From: CAYXWM01 sp964392115
GTDB lineage: Bacteria > Bacillota > Clostridia > Lachnospirales > WRBF01
Assembly (NCBI GenBank): GCA_964392115.1
Contig: CAYMOU010000045.1
Location: 1 to 20,754, forward strand
DNA: 20,754 bases
Direction: 5' to 3'
Shown here: one piece after another, positions 7,801 through 14,832 of the stretch
Numbering within the stretch: the first letter of the stretch is position 1
Layout of the letters: each line of letters starts with the position of its first letter
Program-made: the position numbers and the translations under genes
Notes under the pieces: generated by a model
The model's database searches: none
Seen by the model: the letters and a program-made list of their open reading frames with translations, nothing else
What the model was told of the DNA's origin: nothing

Positions 7801-8463
7801 CAGGATACACTGTCTTTACCTGCCGGCTATGAATTGGTTACACCAACATTCAGCTACTTGGTGCAAGGCAGCGAAACAATTACCGCTTATGTAAAGAAAA
7901 AAACCTCGTCCGGTGCATTTATGGAAGGTACATCAAACAAACGCTTTGAACCCGAAAGGAAAATTACCCGTCTTGAGGTAGCCAAAATGATTTATGCCTT
8001 AAACGGTAAACCCAACATGGCCAAGGTCAGAACCTACACAGACATTCCCGATGACTTTCCGGAACAAGCGGCAATAAACTATGTTTCATCTATGGAATTT
8101 ATGACCGGTTTCCCGGATGGTTCGTTTAGGCCTTATGCCAACATTACCCGTGCGGAAGTAGCTGTTGTTTGCAACAACGTTTACAGCTTAACATCCCAAG
8201 ATATGACCAATCCTTTTAAAGACATTAATAACCACTGGGGTAAGAAATATATTACTATAGCTTATAAAAACGGTGCTATCAGCGGTTATCCCGACAAAAC
8301 CTTTAAGCCCGAACTTAACATGACTCGTGCCGAAGCAGCCACACTGTTTGCAAAAGCCGAAAAACGAGACTTAACACCGCTGGGACAGAACAAGTTCTCT
8401 GATGTTCCCACTACCCATTGGGCTTATAAATATATAATGAATGCTGCCGTTCCAAGTGCTTAA
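4801..8463 (+). CDS. Secreted S-layer-anchored protein with about nine ~100-residue repeats and SLH modules
   Basis: A 1220-residue exported protein. Residues 1-30 are a signal peptide: basic start, a hydrophobic core around 11-22 and probable cleavage after ...IIFA. Residues ~35-960 hold about nine repeats spaced by roughly 100 residues, each with a GVVYS-type strand, a TxYYVRAYAxN strand at about residues 115, 220, 331, 431, 535, 639, 743, 848 and 943, and often a YGxVxxFTT ending. This looks like a fibronectin-III/Ig-like beta-sandwich. Repeats 4 and 5 (about 358-460 and 463-564) are near-duplicates. Residues ~970-1038 form a MucBP-like linker domain. SLH modules follow: a partial one at ~1041, full ones at ~1079 (GFPDGSFRPYANITRAE) and ~1139 (GYPDKTFKPELNMTRAE), and a partial one at 1199-1220. 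SLH modules bind cell-wall polysaccharide. There is no catalytic domain and no sortase motif; adhesion or a structural role is likely but unproven. Confidence 0.9.
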   Translation: MFNKTVFKKSIAFLLFITIIFSLQSNIIFASVPGASRNAEAASAGVPTISVGDATSITQTGARVAVDISYDSTLHVPGSGFIYYSLSNNPETDGNSISIGAASGTFDIPGLSAGTTYYYTAVLNYKAVGDDTPLKVTSQIKSFTTQAPPAPPAPSVTIDNPTVMYSGLSTAVVTFSYSSANCTVTEYGVEVNDAPNSPVASTQSGATYSKVISGLEVGPTYIIKGYVKYLDASNIAHTKYSGVVNYKHATVKPSVTTKAASYSSSLGNISATATIVTSGSSDVTNKGFVYSFDNSVPTVDDNKSKVDGNVLANTTNVDYSTIIIPQSGKTKCYIRAYATSIVDTVYGAVITVDLPGTVAVTTNAATDITGNSATANTRVTNVGLGISNSGVVYSKSASNLTKGASNSYYKEDSITAIGTRTYSLTNLEPGTTYYVKAYVINRNGILTYDSSYVSFTTSSSTSSVTTNSSTNIAANSATGNINVSSVGAGISYSGVVYSTSTSYLTKGSSNSSYKEASNTTTGTKTYSLTNLEPSTVYYVKGYVINKSGSITYASNYTSFTTLNNSNIPTVRTVSTSNVTNTTVDVTINVTSDNGYSITDRGVVYSTSNSTPTMNDSSKSIGGTTGSSTFTLYSLTANKTYYVRAYAKNSKGVAYGTVLSFKTTNTSDSAPSASTSGVSNVTSYTAEVDINITNAGSSNVTDRGVVYSSSNSYPEIGLSGCSKQSVSGTTGRAVVVLSSLNANTTYYVRSYARNSSGYAYGDVKTFTTARYDNIPAVTTDSVTTTSATSFDARINVTKDNGYAVTERGVVYSRTNSSIVLNGSSVLFKTTPGTTGTGTVSVTGLTAGTTYYVRAYATNRYGTAYGAVKEITTSQYTVTTGTPTNITASGATVSGVVSSSSDKITDRGIVYSATNPTPTISDYYVSANTTATSYSVSLAGLAINTKYYARAYIKTSEGYSYGSVVNFTTGNNDFAVTVLYKTWEGQQVGGQTLNLKKGVTIKQDTLSLPAGYELVTPTFSYLVQGSETITAYVKKKTSSGAFMEGTSNKRFEPERKITRLEVAKMIYALNGKPNMAKVRTYTDIPDDFPEQAAINYVSSMEFMTGFPDGSFRPYANITRAEVAVVCNNVYSLTSQDMTNPFKDINNHWGKKYITIAYKNGAISGYPDKTFKPELNMTRAEAATLFAKAEKRDLTPLGQNKFSDVPTTHWAYKYIMNAAVPSA

Positions 8464-8537
8464 TCCGGAAAAAATCTTTGTATGCTAACGAACGCAAATT
8501 TATCTATGTCTTTCAAACCAATTAAATAAATAAACGC

Positions 8538-8585
8538 ATACAAAAAGGCTTTGTGAAGAACCAGCTTCACGAAGCCTTTTTGTAT
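8538..8585. terminator. Bidirectional terminator between convergent operons
   Basis: ATACAAAAAGGCTTTGTGAAG-type arm at 8538-8558 pairs with 8565-8585 over 21 positions with a single G-T wobble and a 6-base loop. The A tract at one side and T tract at the other give a T-rich 3' edge on both strands. It serves both the + strand SLH gene (stop 8463) and the - strand FGGY kinase (stop 8665). Confidence 0.93.
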
Positions 8586-8664
8586 TTTCATAAATTAATT
8601 TTCAAGTATTTGTAGGGTCGTGGCTCTGCGACCACTGCTTTACCAAACTATACACTACCGGCAA

Positions 8665-10182
8665 TTAATTATCATCGTGCATAATATCCTTAGTTGCCTC
8701 ATACAGCCTTCTGTAGTTCTTAAGATAAGGCGCATAGGTCTTGTGGTTTTCATCAGATGGAGTGAAGATATTTTTCTTTTTAATGATACTTGCTACCTCT
8801 TTTAAATCCCTGTAATGCCCAACTCCAAGCGCTGCAAGAAGGGTATTACCGTAAGCAGCACCGGCCTCTACCTCGGCGGTATACATTTCTTTGCCGCTGA
8901 TATCGGATACTATTTGCAGCCATTTGGGGCTTTTTGTGCCGCCGCCTACGGCCATAACCTTTTTGGTTCCCATGTTTTTTTGGTCGAAGATTTCGAAATG
9001 TTGAGCAATACCGTATCCCACACCTTCAAGGCAGGCGTTGTAGATATGCTCACGTTTATGGGTTAGGTTAAGGCCGAAAATCATGCCTTTTGCCAGAGGG
9101 TCGTTAATGGGCGTGCGCTCTCCGCTGAAATAGGGTAGCACGATTAATCCGCCGGACCCCGGGGCTACGTTTGAAACCTGATCTATCAGTGCATCGTAGG
9201 CGTTAATGCCGCCTGTCTCTTGTTCTGCCAAAAGCTCCTTAGCAAAGTTGTCTCGGAACCACCGGGTCAGCGTACCGGAGGTTGACATTCCTGCCGCCAC
9301 CGAGTATGTGCCCGGAAACAGGTAAGGCCCTGCCCATAGCCTGTGGTCTTTGGTAAACTTATCAACAACGTGGATTATAAATATGGACGAACCGAACATA
9401 AGCATCATATCGCCCGGGTCAAATACGCCTACGCTGACTGCCTCTGCCGAAGCATCGGCTGTGCCGGTAATTACGGGAGTGCCGGCGGCGATGCCGGTTT
9501 CCTTTGCTGCCGATTGGGTTACCGTACCCACCTGTTCGTGGGACCATTTGCAGTCCGGCAACATATCACGTGTGCAAAACAGGCTTATATCTTCTTCCCA
9601 GTCACATTTATCCACGTTATACATGGGTACCCAAGTGGCGGCGGTGTAGTTGTCTATTACATAATTTCCGGTTAGTTTGGCAACAAGGTATGTAGAGCCG
9701 GTGACGAACTTGGCGGTTTCTTTGTAAATTTCCGGTTCTTTGTTTTTAATCCACAGAACCTTCGCACCGGCGGACTGGCTGGTAATGGGTGTGCCGTATT
9801 TCTGCATTATATGTTCTTGGCCGTAGAGATTATTTATATAATCAATTTCGTCTACGGCTCTAACGTCTACACCGTAGAGAATTGCCTTTCTTAAGGGATT
9901 TAAGCCCTTATCCACCGGTAGGCAACATGGAGCAATGGTGCTACAACCCACGGCGGCAATACATTGAGGGTCTATGCCGGATTTTTCAATCAGGCTGTTG
10001 GAGAGGTAACAAAAATCTTTCCACCAGGTGTTTTCGGCATCGTGTTCGGCGTAGCCGGATTTTGGAGACTCCATAAGGTGAGGTGCCTTATCAAAGGCTA
10101 TGATTTCAGCTCTTTCATTGGTGATAACGCCCTTGCTCTCAAAGGTTCCGATGTCGATACCGAGAAAATATTTTTCTGCCAT
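8665..10182 (-). CDS. FGGY-family carbohydrate kinase (xylulokinase-like)
   Basis: A 505-residue cytoplasmic kinase with the two-domain actin-like FGGY fold. Visible elements are the N-terminal phosphate loop GIDIGTFESKGVI (8-20), the catalytic-base region ITGTADASAEAVSVG with Asp243, and a C-terminal adenosine segment VMAVGGGTKSPKWLQIVSDI. It phosphorylates a sugar or polyol using ATP; the closest general type is xylulokinase/L-xylulose kinase, but specificity cannot be read from the sequence. AGGAGG lies 8-9 bases before the ATG. It is the last gene of the - strand cluster and is separated from the M42 peptidase gene by repeat copy R4. Together with the isomerase/epimerase-like gene at the head of the cluster it suggests a pentose- or ketose-phosphate route. 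Confidence 0.9.
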   Translation of the reverse strand: MAEKYFLGIDIGTFESKGVITNERAEIIAFDKAPHLMESPKSGYAEHDAENTWWKDFCYLSNSLIEKSGIDPQCIAAVGCSTIAPCCLPVDKGLNPLRKAILYGVDVRAVDEIDYINNLYGQEHIMQKYGTPITSQSAGAKVLWIKNKEPEIYKETAKFVTGSTYLVAKLTGNYVIDNYTAATWVPMYNVDKCDWEEDISLFCTRDMLPDCKWSHEQVGTVTQSAAKETGIAAGTPVITGTADASAEAVSVGVFDPGDMMLMFGSSIFIIHVVDKFTKDHRLWAGPYLFPGTYSVAAGMSTSGTLTRWFRDNFAKELLAEQETGGINAYDALIDQVSNVAPGSGGLIVLPYFSGERTPINDPLAKGMIFGLNLTHKREHIYNACLEGVGYGIAQHFEIFDQKNMGTKKVMAVGGGTKSPKWLQIVSDISGKEMYTAEVEAGAAYGNTLLAALGVGHYRDLKEVASIIKKKNIFTPSDENHKTYAPYLKNYRRLYEATKDIMHDDN

Positions 10183-10205
10183 ACCGTTTACCTCCTAAAA
10201 AAAAT

Positions 10206-10271
10206 AAAACCTTGGGGAAAACCTTTTCTAAAGCAAAAGCCTTCCCAAAAACACTTTCAACAGGACTTTGT
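10206..10271 (-). repeat. Palindromic intergenic repeat, copy R4
   Basis: The arm at 10212-10229 (TTGGGGAAAACCTTTTCT) pairs imperfectly with 10232-10248, followed on the + strand by a GACTTT-type end. It is the most diverged of four copies in this cluster. It ends 24 bases upstream of the FGGY kinase start. Confidence 0.75.
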
Positions 10272-10332
10272 AATTTTATTTCCGGTTGTAAGTTTTAAAG
10301 TTGATTCGCTATAGTTTTGTGCTTAGTTACTG

Positions 10333-11418
10333 TTAATATCTGTTTTGAGGAAAACTGTCATCTATCTCCAAAAGCATACAGGATACTAATTTGGCAAGTG
10401 CTTCGATGTCGGAGGGTTCACACATTTCCACAGGGGTATGGGTATACCTTGCCGGGAAGCCCATTTCCAGACAGCAAACTCCTTGGCCTTCAAGCTGTAA
10501 ATAGGCGTTATCTGTGACTATACCCAGTGCGGCGAAACGCTGTAGGGGTATGTTATTTTTCTCGGCGGTGTTTTTAGCCAGCTTAAACAGGTTTTCGTTT
10601 GGCAAGGTGCCGTTAAGGGTTCCTCTGCCGTGGAAGCTGTAAAGCTGTACACAAGGCCCTTGTCCCAAAACGTCCTCGAATTTGGCTGATAAATCGTTGG
10701 TGTCCCCGGCTAGGGTTACGTCCAGTTCAAGTGCAATGTCCGGCTTGACAGTACGAGCCGCCAACATGGCACCTCGAAGGTTGAATTCTTCCCAAACAGT
10801 GCCCACAAGATAAACGTCTGCCGGCGGTCGGTTGCCGGAGAGTCTTTCCGCTATATCCACAAGACAGGCACAAGCCCCTCTGTTATCTACAGCCGTGCCT
10901 GTAATTCTGCCGTTTAAAAGCTCTGTTGCCTGTGGCTTATACACAACCGGACAGCCCGGGTAAATGCCCAGCGCATGAACTTCATCGGCGCTTTTTGCTC
11001 CTATATCTATAAACAGTGATGTAACTAAATCTACCTTGTATTTTTCGCTTTCAGGTGTGGCATGGTGGGCTTTGTTGCCGAAAATACCTTCGTGCCAGCC
11101 GCCGTTTTCGTCCCGTACCAGAAGACCCAGAGCCGGAAGCACCTTTTCAGGGATGCCGCCCAAGCGGTCAACCTGAATAAACCCGTTTTTCTCAACTTTA
11201 CGGACGATAAAGCCCAAGGAGTCCATATGGCCGTAAACCATAATTCGGGCGCTGCTTTTGCCGGTGCCTCTAATCAGGCCTATGCAATTACCTACCTTGT
11301 CTATGCGGGTTTCGTCGCAATATTTATCTAAATGAGCCTTTAGGGCGTATGCCATTTGGGATTCATAACCGGACGGTGCCGGTATCATCATAAACTCTTT
11401 GAGTATTTCTTTAACCAT
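10333..11418 (-). CDS. M42-family metallo-aminopeptidase (FrvX/glutamyl aminopeptidase type)
   Basis: A 361-residue cytoplasmic di-metal peptidase of family M42, whose members usually form large tetrahedral particles that trim peptides. All expected ligands are visible: His64 in VYGHMD, Asp178 in GTAVDNRG, the Glu210-Glu211 pair in VWEEFNLRG, Asp233 in LELDVT, and His327 in YTHTPVEM. The usual MDEIG after the first ligand is MDSLG here. The ATG lies only 4 bases after the stop of the upstream esterase gene, so the two are translationally coupled, with GGTGAG as ribosome binding site overlapping that stop. Some M42 relatives were annotated as endoglucanases or sit in sugar operons (frvX). Which amide or peptide it cuts here is unknown. 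Confidence 0.9.
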   Translation of the reverse strand: MVKEILKEFMMIPAPSGYESQMAYALKAHLDKYCDETRIDKVGNCIGLIRGTGKSSARIMVYGHMDSLGFIVRKVEKNGFIQVDRLGGIPEKVLPALGLLVRDENGGWHEGIFGNKAHHATPESEKYKVDLVTSLFIDIGAKSADEVHALGIYPGCPVVYKPQATELLNGRITGTAVDNRGACACLVDIAERLSGNRPPADVYLVGTVWEEFNLRGAMLAARTVKPDIALELDVTLAGDTNDLSAKFEDVLGQGPCVQLYSFHGRGTLNGTLPNENLFKLAKNTAEKNNIPLQRFAALGIVTDNAYLQLEGQGVCCLEMGFPARYTHTPVEMCEPSDIEALAKLVSCMLLEIDDSFPQNRY

Positions 11419-11422
11419 AGTC

Positions 11423-12058
11423 TCACCCGATTAATTCTTTTATTTTTTCTGCCATAACTTTGCCGATTTGGGCATGGGTTTCTTCCGATAGATGGATACC
11501 GTCGCCGGTGGCTTTGGCAAAACTGCCTACGTCTACAAAGGCACAGCCGTTGCGTTGGGCGATAATCTTATAAACTTCGCCCAGTTCCTGTACCTTTTCC
11601 TTAGAGCGTTGTGAAAACACCGTACCGTGAAGGGTTTCGCCCCAATCGTCGCCCATAAGTGCCGGAGATGCCAGGATAATTTTCGGCTCGTTGACCTTGC
11701 GGCCGCAGGGTATTTTTTTCACGTAGCTGATAAGTAAATCCATAGCCCAACCTATGTCCCAAGGCTCTTTTAAGAAGCGGTTTTTTGTATCGTTTACGCC
11801 CAAGGCCAGGATTATCGCATCTAAGGGAGCGTTGGACAAAAGGGTGGATTCAAAGCCCACACGGCCGTTTCTGCCTTCTTCGATAGGGTCATGAAATACG
11901 GTGGTGCGGCCGTTTAGGGCGTTTTCGTATACCCTATAATCCTTCCCGAGAGCAAGTTCCATAACACCCGGCCAACGTTGGCAAAATTCGTATCTTTCAG
12001 CTTTTCCGGGGATAAAGCCCCAGGTATTGGAGTCTCCGTAGCAAAGTATATACTTCAT
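11423..12058 (-). CDS. SGNH/GDSL hydrolase, arylesterase-like
   Basis: A 211-residue cytoplasmic esterase without a signal peptide. The four SGNH blocks are intact: GDSNTWG with nucleophile Ser10, the block II Gly/Asn around ENALNGRT (46-52), LGVNDTK with Asn89, and DGIH with Asp186 and His189. The GDSNTWG opening resembles the arylesterase/acyltransferase subgroup (MsAcT-like) that cleaves small acyl esters. AGGAGAT lies upstream of the ATG. In this cluster a role in removing an acyl group from the imported substrate is plausible, but the substrate is unknown. The upstream gap to the HAD gene contains repeat copy R3. Confidence 0.9.
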   Translation of the reverse strand: MKYILCYGDSNTWGFIPGKAERYEFCQRWPGVMELALGKDYRVYENALNGRTTVFHDPIEEGRNGRVGFESTLLSNAPLDAIILALGVNDTKNRFLKEPWDIGWAMDLLISYVKKIPCGRKVNEPKIILASPALMGDDWGETLHGTVFSQRSKEKVQELGEVYKIIAQRNGCAFVDVGSFAKATGDGIHLSEETHAQIGKVMAEKIKELIG

Positions 12059-12089
12059 CCTGTAATCTCCTATCCTATGTGCAAAAGAT

Positions 12090-12155
12090 AAGACCTTGGG
12101 TAAACTTTTTCTAAAGAAAAATCCTTCCCCAAACCCCTTTTAAAAAGACTTTAGC
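12090..12155 (-). repeat. Palindromic intergenic repeat, copy R3
   Basis: The arm at 12096-12112 pairs imperfectly with 12115-12132, followed by the shared AAAAAGACTTTA end. It lies between the HAD phosphatase gene and the SGNH esterase gene, 32 bases upstream of the esterase start, in the same orientation as the other three copies. Confidence 0.8.
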
Positions 12156-12200
12156 ACGGTAAATTCTATCTAACGAGCAATTAATTTAATAAATGCAGAT

Positions 12201-12836
12201 TTAATCTGTGAGCTTTAATATTGCTTCAAGCATTTCTTTGTGGTTATATACCATAATATCAGCTTCTTCAACATCGCTGTCGCCGAAATTATTCTTGATA
12301 GCCACGGTCATTATGCCGTTTGCTTTGCCGGAGGTAACGTCCTCTCTGCGGTCGCCGGTCATGACTGCCTTTTCCGGTGTAAATTGCTTGAGAAGTTCTC
12401 CGATATTGTGTTTTTTGCTCATGCCGTATTGGTTGGTTTTAACGGCATTGAAATAATTTTTGATGCCAAGCTTGTTAAGGCAGGTTTCTATATAATCCAA
12501 GTCTCCGTTGGAGCAAAGCGCTATCTTGTAGCCCTTTTCTTTAAGGGTTTGCAGCATGTAAACAGCGTCCGGCTCTATTTCACACAGTTTATCAACGGCT
12601 TCACGTACGTGCCCTTGAAGCACGGAAAAAAGCTCTGCACGTTTTGTCGGTTCTGCCGTGCCTATAAGTTTTATGCTGATTTCGTCCATGGTATCACCCA
12701 CAGTGCTGTTGGCTACTTCCTCGGAAATAGGCGGATAGCCCATTTCTGCCAAGGCTCTGTTCATGGAAAGCATATTAACTTCGGCAGTTTTCAAAAACAA
12801 GGTGCCGTCAAAATCGAAAATGGCAAGTTTAGTCAT
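12201..12836 (-). CDS. HAD-superfamily phosphatase (phosphoglycolate-phosphatase-like)
   Basis: A 211-residue cytoplasmic hydrolase. Motif I is IFDFDGTLF with Asp8 and Asp10, motif II is ALCSNGD with Ser109, a Lys at about 141-142 fits motif III, and motif IV is TGDRRED with Asp162 and Asp166. The helical cap between residues ~15 and 80 is of the Gph type. Members remove phosphate from small organic phosphates; the actual substrate cannot be read from sequence. AGAGAGGA lies about 9 bases before the chosen ATG. The gene begins 16 bases after the stop of the small membrane protein gene. Confidence 0.9.
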   Translation of the reverse strand: MTKLAIFDFDGTLFLKTAEVNMLSMNRALAEMGYPPISEEVANSTVGDTMDEISIKLIGTAEPTKRAELFSVLQGHVREAVDKLCEIEPDAVYMLQTLKEKGYKIALCSNGDLDYIETCLNKLGIKNYFNAVKTNQYGMSKKHNIGELLKQFTPEKAVMTGDRREDVTSGKANGIMTVAIKNNFGDSDVEEADIMVYNHKEMLEAILKLTD

Positions 12837-12852
12837 AGTGCATTGTCCTCTC

Positions 12853-13242
12853 TTACAGGGAACGTATCACCCCGAGGATTTTTAGCATAACTTCCTCGTT
12901 GTCTATGGTTTGCAGGTCAACCTCGCCTGACTTTGCCCGAGAAAGCAGGATTTTGCCGTATTGCTTTAAGGGTTGTGCCAAGCCTTGGTTTCCTCGGTTT
13001 TTATATTCATAACACAGCACTTTAATAAGCAGTAACAAATCCTCGTTTGAAGATGTGCTTAGAAAGGCAGTTTCTACCCGGCCTACCTGGTACTGAGAAT
13101 AATTTCCTATATCAAAATCCTGTTCATTGTGGGTTTTGCCCATAGTAATATAAATAACAAACAGGAATATAAATCCCATAAGCACCGGATAAAACAACCC
13201 GGCACTTTTGGGTATAACTTTTTTCTTTTCGTCCGATTGCAT
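12853..13242 (-). CDS. Small membrane protein of unknown function, one TM helix
   Basis: A 129-residue protein that I do not recognise. A basic N-terminus is followed by one hydrophobic segment (about residues 15-34) and then a soluble, helix-rich domain of ~90 residues with Leu-rich stretches (DLLLLIKVLCYEY). The orientation suggests a cytoplasmic N-terminus with the rest outside, but the last part has no secretion or binding motif. AGGAAAGG lies upstream of the ATG. It sits between the substrate-binding protein and the HAD phosphatase genes and is spaced tightly to the latter, so it is very likely expressed as part of the cluster. Confidence 0.7.
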   Translation of the reverse strand: MQSDEKKKVIPKSAGLFYPVLMGFIFLFVIYITMGKTHNEQDFDIGNYSQYQVGRVETAFLSTSSNEDLLLLIKVLCYEYKNRGNQGLAQPLKQYGKILLSRAKSGEVDLQTIDNEEVMLKILGVIRSL

Positions 13243-13300
13243 TATAAAATGCCTTTCCTGTTACGTTTATTCTATCCGATGATTTTTATAATAAGCAAGA

Positions 13301-13330
13301 TGTGCCGGTTGACTCTCATCAACCGGCACA
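13301..13330 (-). terminator. Strong hairpin downstream of the substrate-binding protein gene
   Basis: A perfect 12-bp stem pairs TGTGCCGGTTGA (13301-13312) with TCAACCGGCACA (13319-13330) around a 6-base loop. There is no clean T run on the - strand side, so it is more likely a partial terminator or an RNA-stabilising hairpin. Such hairpins often raise the level of the binding-protein mRNA over its operon neighbours. Confidence 0.6.
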
Positions 13331-13367
13331 TTATCGTCGGCTCGTACTTGGCTTTACCGGTTAGGTT

Positions 13368-14564
13368 TTATTCCGGTTTATACTTGCCTTTAACTGCTGC
13401 AACATCGTAGCTGTCAGCATCTTTTTCGATGTTAGGCTTATCGCTGTTTATGCCGGCGTAGATAAAGTCGTTGGTGTATACCTTGTCAAAAGCAATGGGC
13501 GCTTTGATAACGCCGGATTCAACGGCAGAATCCATTACTATTTGCCATTTGTCGTCCCAAGATTTGCCGATATTATCGAGCAGTTGTTTTTCTTCAGTGC
13601 CGCCTTCGGGGCCGAACATTTGATAAGCTCTACCCTTTTGAACGTAAACAGCGGCGTTCCAAGTAATGTCAATAGCAGGGAATTGGGCACAGGATACGGC
13701 AGCGGCTGCTTCTGAATTGTATTTGGTGAAATACATACCTTTCGCAAGGCCTTTTACAAAGGCTTTAACAACTTCCGGTCTGTTTTCGATGTTGTTGGTG
13801 TTGGTGATAATAGGATTGGAGCAAGTTTTGAGTACTTCGTTACCGTCTATGTAATTAAAGTTATAGCCTTGGCCCATAAGCTGCCAAGCTTCGCCCGGCC
13901 AGCTGAAAAGCATATCAAGTTTACCTTCGGCAACTTGGATATAGCGGTTTTCGCCTGCAACAACAAATTCAAGGTCGTTAGCCGGGTCTACACCTGCGGC
14001 TACAAGGGTAGGTTCAACAAGCATTTGCCAAGAAGCATCCCCAAGGGCTACGGTAAGTTTTTTGCCGTGTTTGTTAACAGCGTCTTTCATGTCGTCCCAA
14101 GATTGGATTTTGCTGTCTTTAAGAACGCACATACCCCAGATATTAATGGCGTCGTATGAGGAAACAACTTTGATGGGTAAGCCTTCTTCTATACCGGCCA
14201 GTATAAAGGAAGTACCCGGGCAAGCGAAGTCAGCATTGCCGGTGGCTACCATTTTAATATCGGTGGTACCGAAGGATTGTTCCATGGTAACGTCAAGGCC
14301 TTCTTCTTCCCAGTAACCAAGGTTTTTGGCTACCCAATAGGGAGTGTCTTCAAGAACTTCAATGGTACGAGGGAATACAAGCTTAACTTTGGTAAGCTCT
14401 TTGCCGGCGGAATTTCCGGTGTTGTCGTTATTGGTGTTGGCATTGTTTTCGTTATTAACAACGGGTGTTGATGCTCCGGGGTCATTGGCTACCGGCGGCG
14501 TGCAGGCTACAAACAAGACTGCCGAAAGCATAAGTACTAAACTTAACGCAATAAATTTTCTCAT
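13368..14564 (-). CDS. ABC transporter substrate-binding lipoprotein (NMT1/SsuA/TauA type)
   Basis: A 398-residue exported lipoprotein. Residues 1-21 form a signal with lipobox LFVAC and Cys21 as the lipid-modified residue. An Asn/Thr-rich linker follows (about 30-50), then a periplasmic-binding fold of the NMT1/SsuA class with hallmarks TPYWVAKNLGYWEEEGLDV, VATGNADFA, a GWEN-like NRYIQVAEGKLDMLFSWPGEAW segment and ENRPEVVKAFVKGL. It captures the substrate and delivers it to the permeases encoded upstream. Family members bind alkanesulfonates, taurine, nitrate, pyrimidine thiamin precursors or riboflavin, so the ligand is open. AGGAGG lies 7-8 bases before the ATG. It is separated from the upstream M20 gene by 268 bases and may have its own promoter. 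It is the only binding protein for two permeases and two ATPases. Confidence 0.92.
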   Translation of the reverse strand: MRKFIALSLVLMLSAVLFVACTPPVANDPGASTPVVNNENNANTNNDNTGNSAGKELTKVKLVFPRTIEVLEDTPYWVAKNLGYWEEEGLDVTMEQSFGTTDIKMVATGNADFACPGTSFILAGIEEGLPIKVVSSYDAINIWGMCVLKDSKIQSWDDMKDAVNKHGKKLTVALGDASWQMLVEPTLVAAGVDPANDLEFVVAGENRYIQVAEGKLDMLFSWPGEAWQLMGQGYNFNYIDGNEVLKTCSNPIITNTNNIENRPEVVKAFVKGLAKGMYFTKYNSEAAAAVSCAQFPAIDITWNAAVYVQKGRAYQMFGPEGGTEEKQLLDNIGKSWDDKWQIVMDSAVESGVIKAPIAFDKVYTNDFIYAGINSDKPNIEKDADSYDVAAVKGKYKPE

Positions 14565-14832
14565 TTTTACTCCTCCTATTTATAAAACTTCGGTTAGGTT
14601 TTGAGATTTATATTACGGCTGCACCGAGCCGACCAACAAGAATGCAGCACGTATGGACAAAAATCGGTGAGGAAAAACTTATTATTTAATGAACTAATTT
14701 GCAAAGTTGGGTTGTTCTTATAAATGATTTTGTTATATTCTGTCTAAATTAAGTTTACCAACTTTTATCTAATTTGGCAATATGTATATTACATTTTTAT
14801 GACAATCTTTAACCACCCATATTATGCACAAA
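14565..14832 (-). promoter_or_regulatory. 268-base leader before the substrate-binding protein gene, possible promoter
   Basis: No gene. Reading leftward, TTGGTA with TATAAC 18 bases further, and TAGACA with TTATAA 17 bases further (both around 14720-14765), are candidate promoter pairs of moderate quality. A short CGGCT/AGCCG stem lies near the 5' side of the ribosome binding site (about 14616-14632). I looked for TPP, purine and cobalamin riboswitch cores and found none. Confidence 0.35.

Noticed and set aside
12240..12890. 216-codon open frame antisense to the HAD phosphatase
   Set aside because: It is a shadow of a gene with intact HAD motifs, it runs past that gene into the small membrane protein gene, and it has no recognisable domain.
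14565..14832. TPP or other riboswitch before the NMT1-type binding protein
   Set aside because: I looked for the conserved cores of TPP, purine, cobalamin and SAM types on the - strand and did not find them, so a thiamin-precursor role has no regulatory support here.
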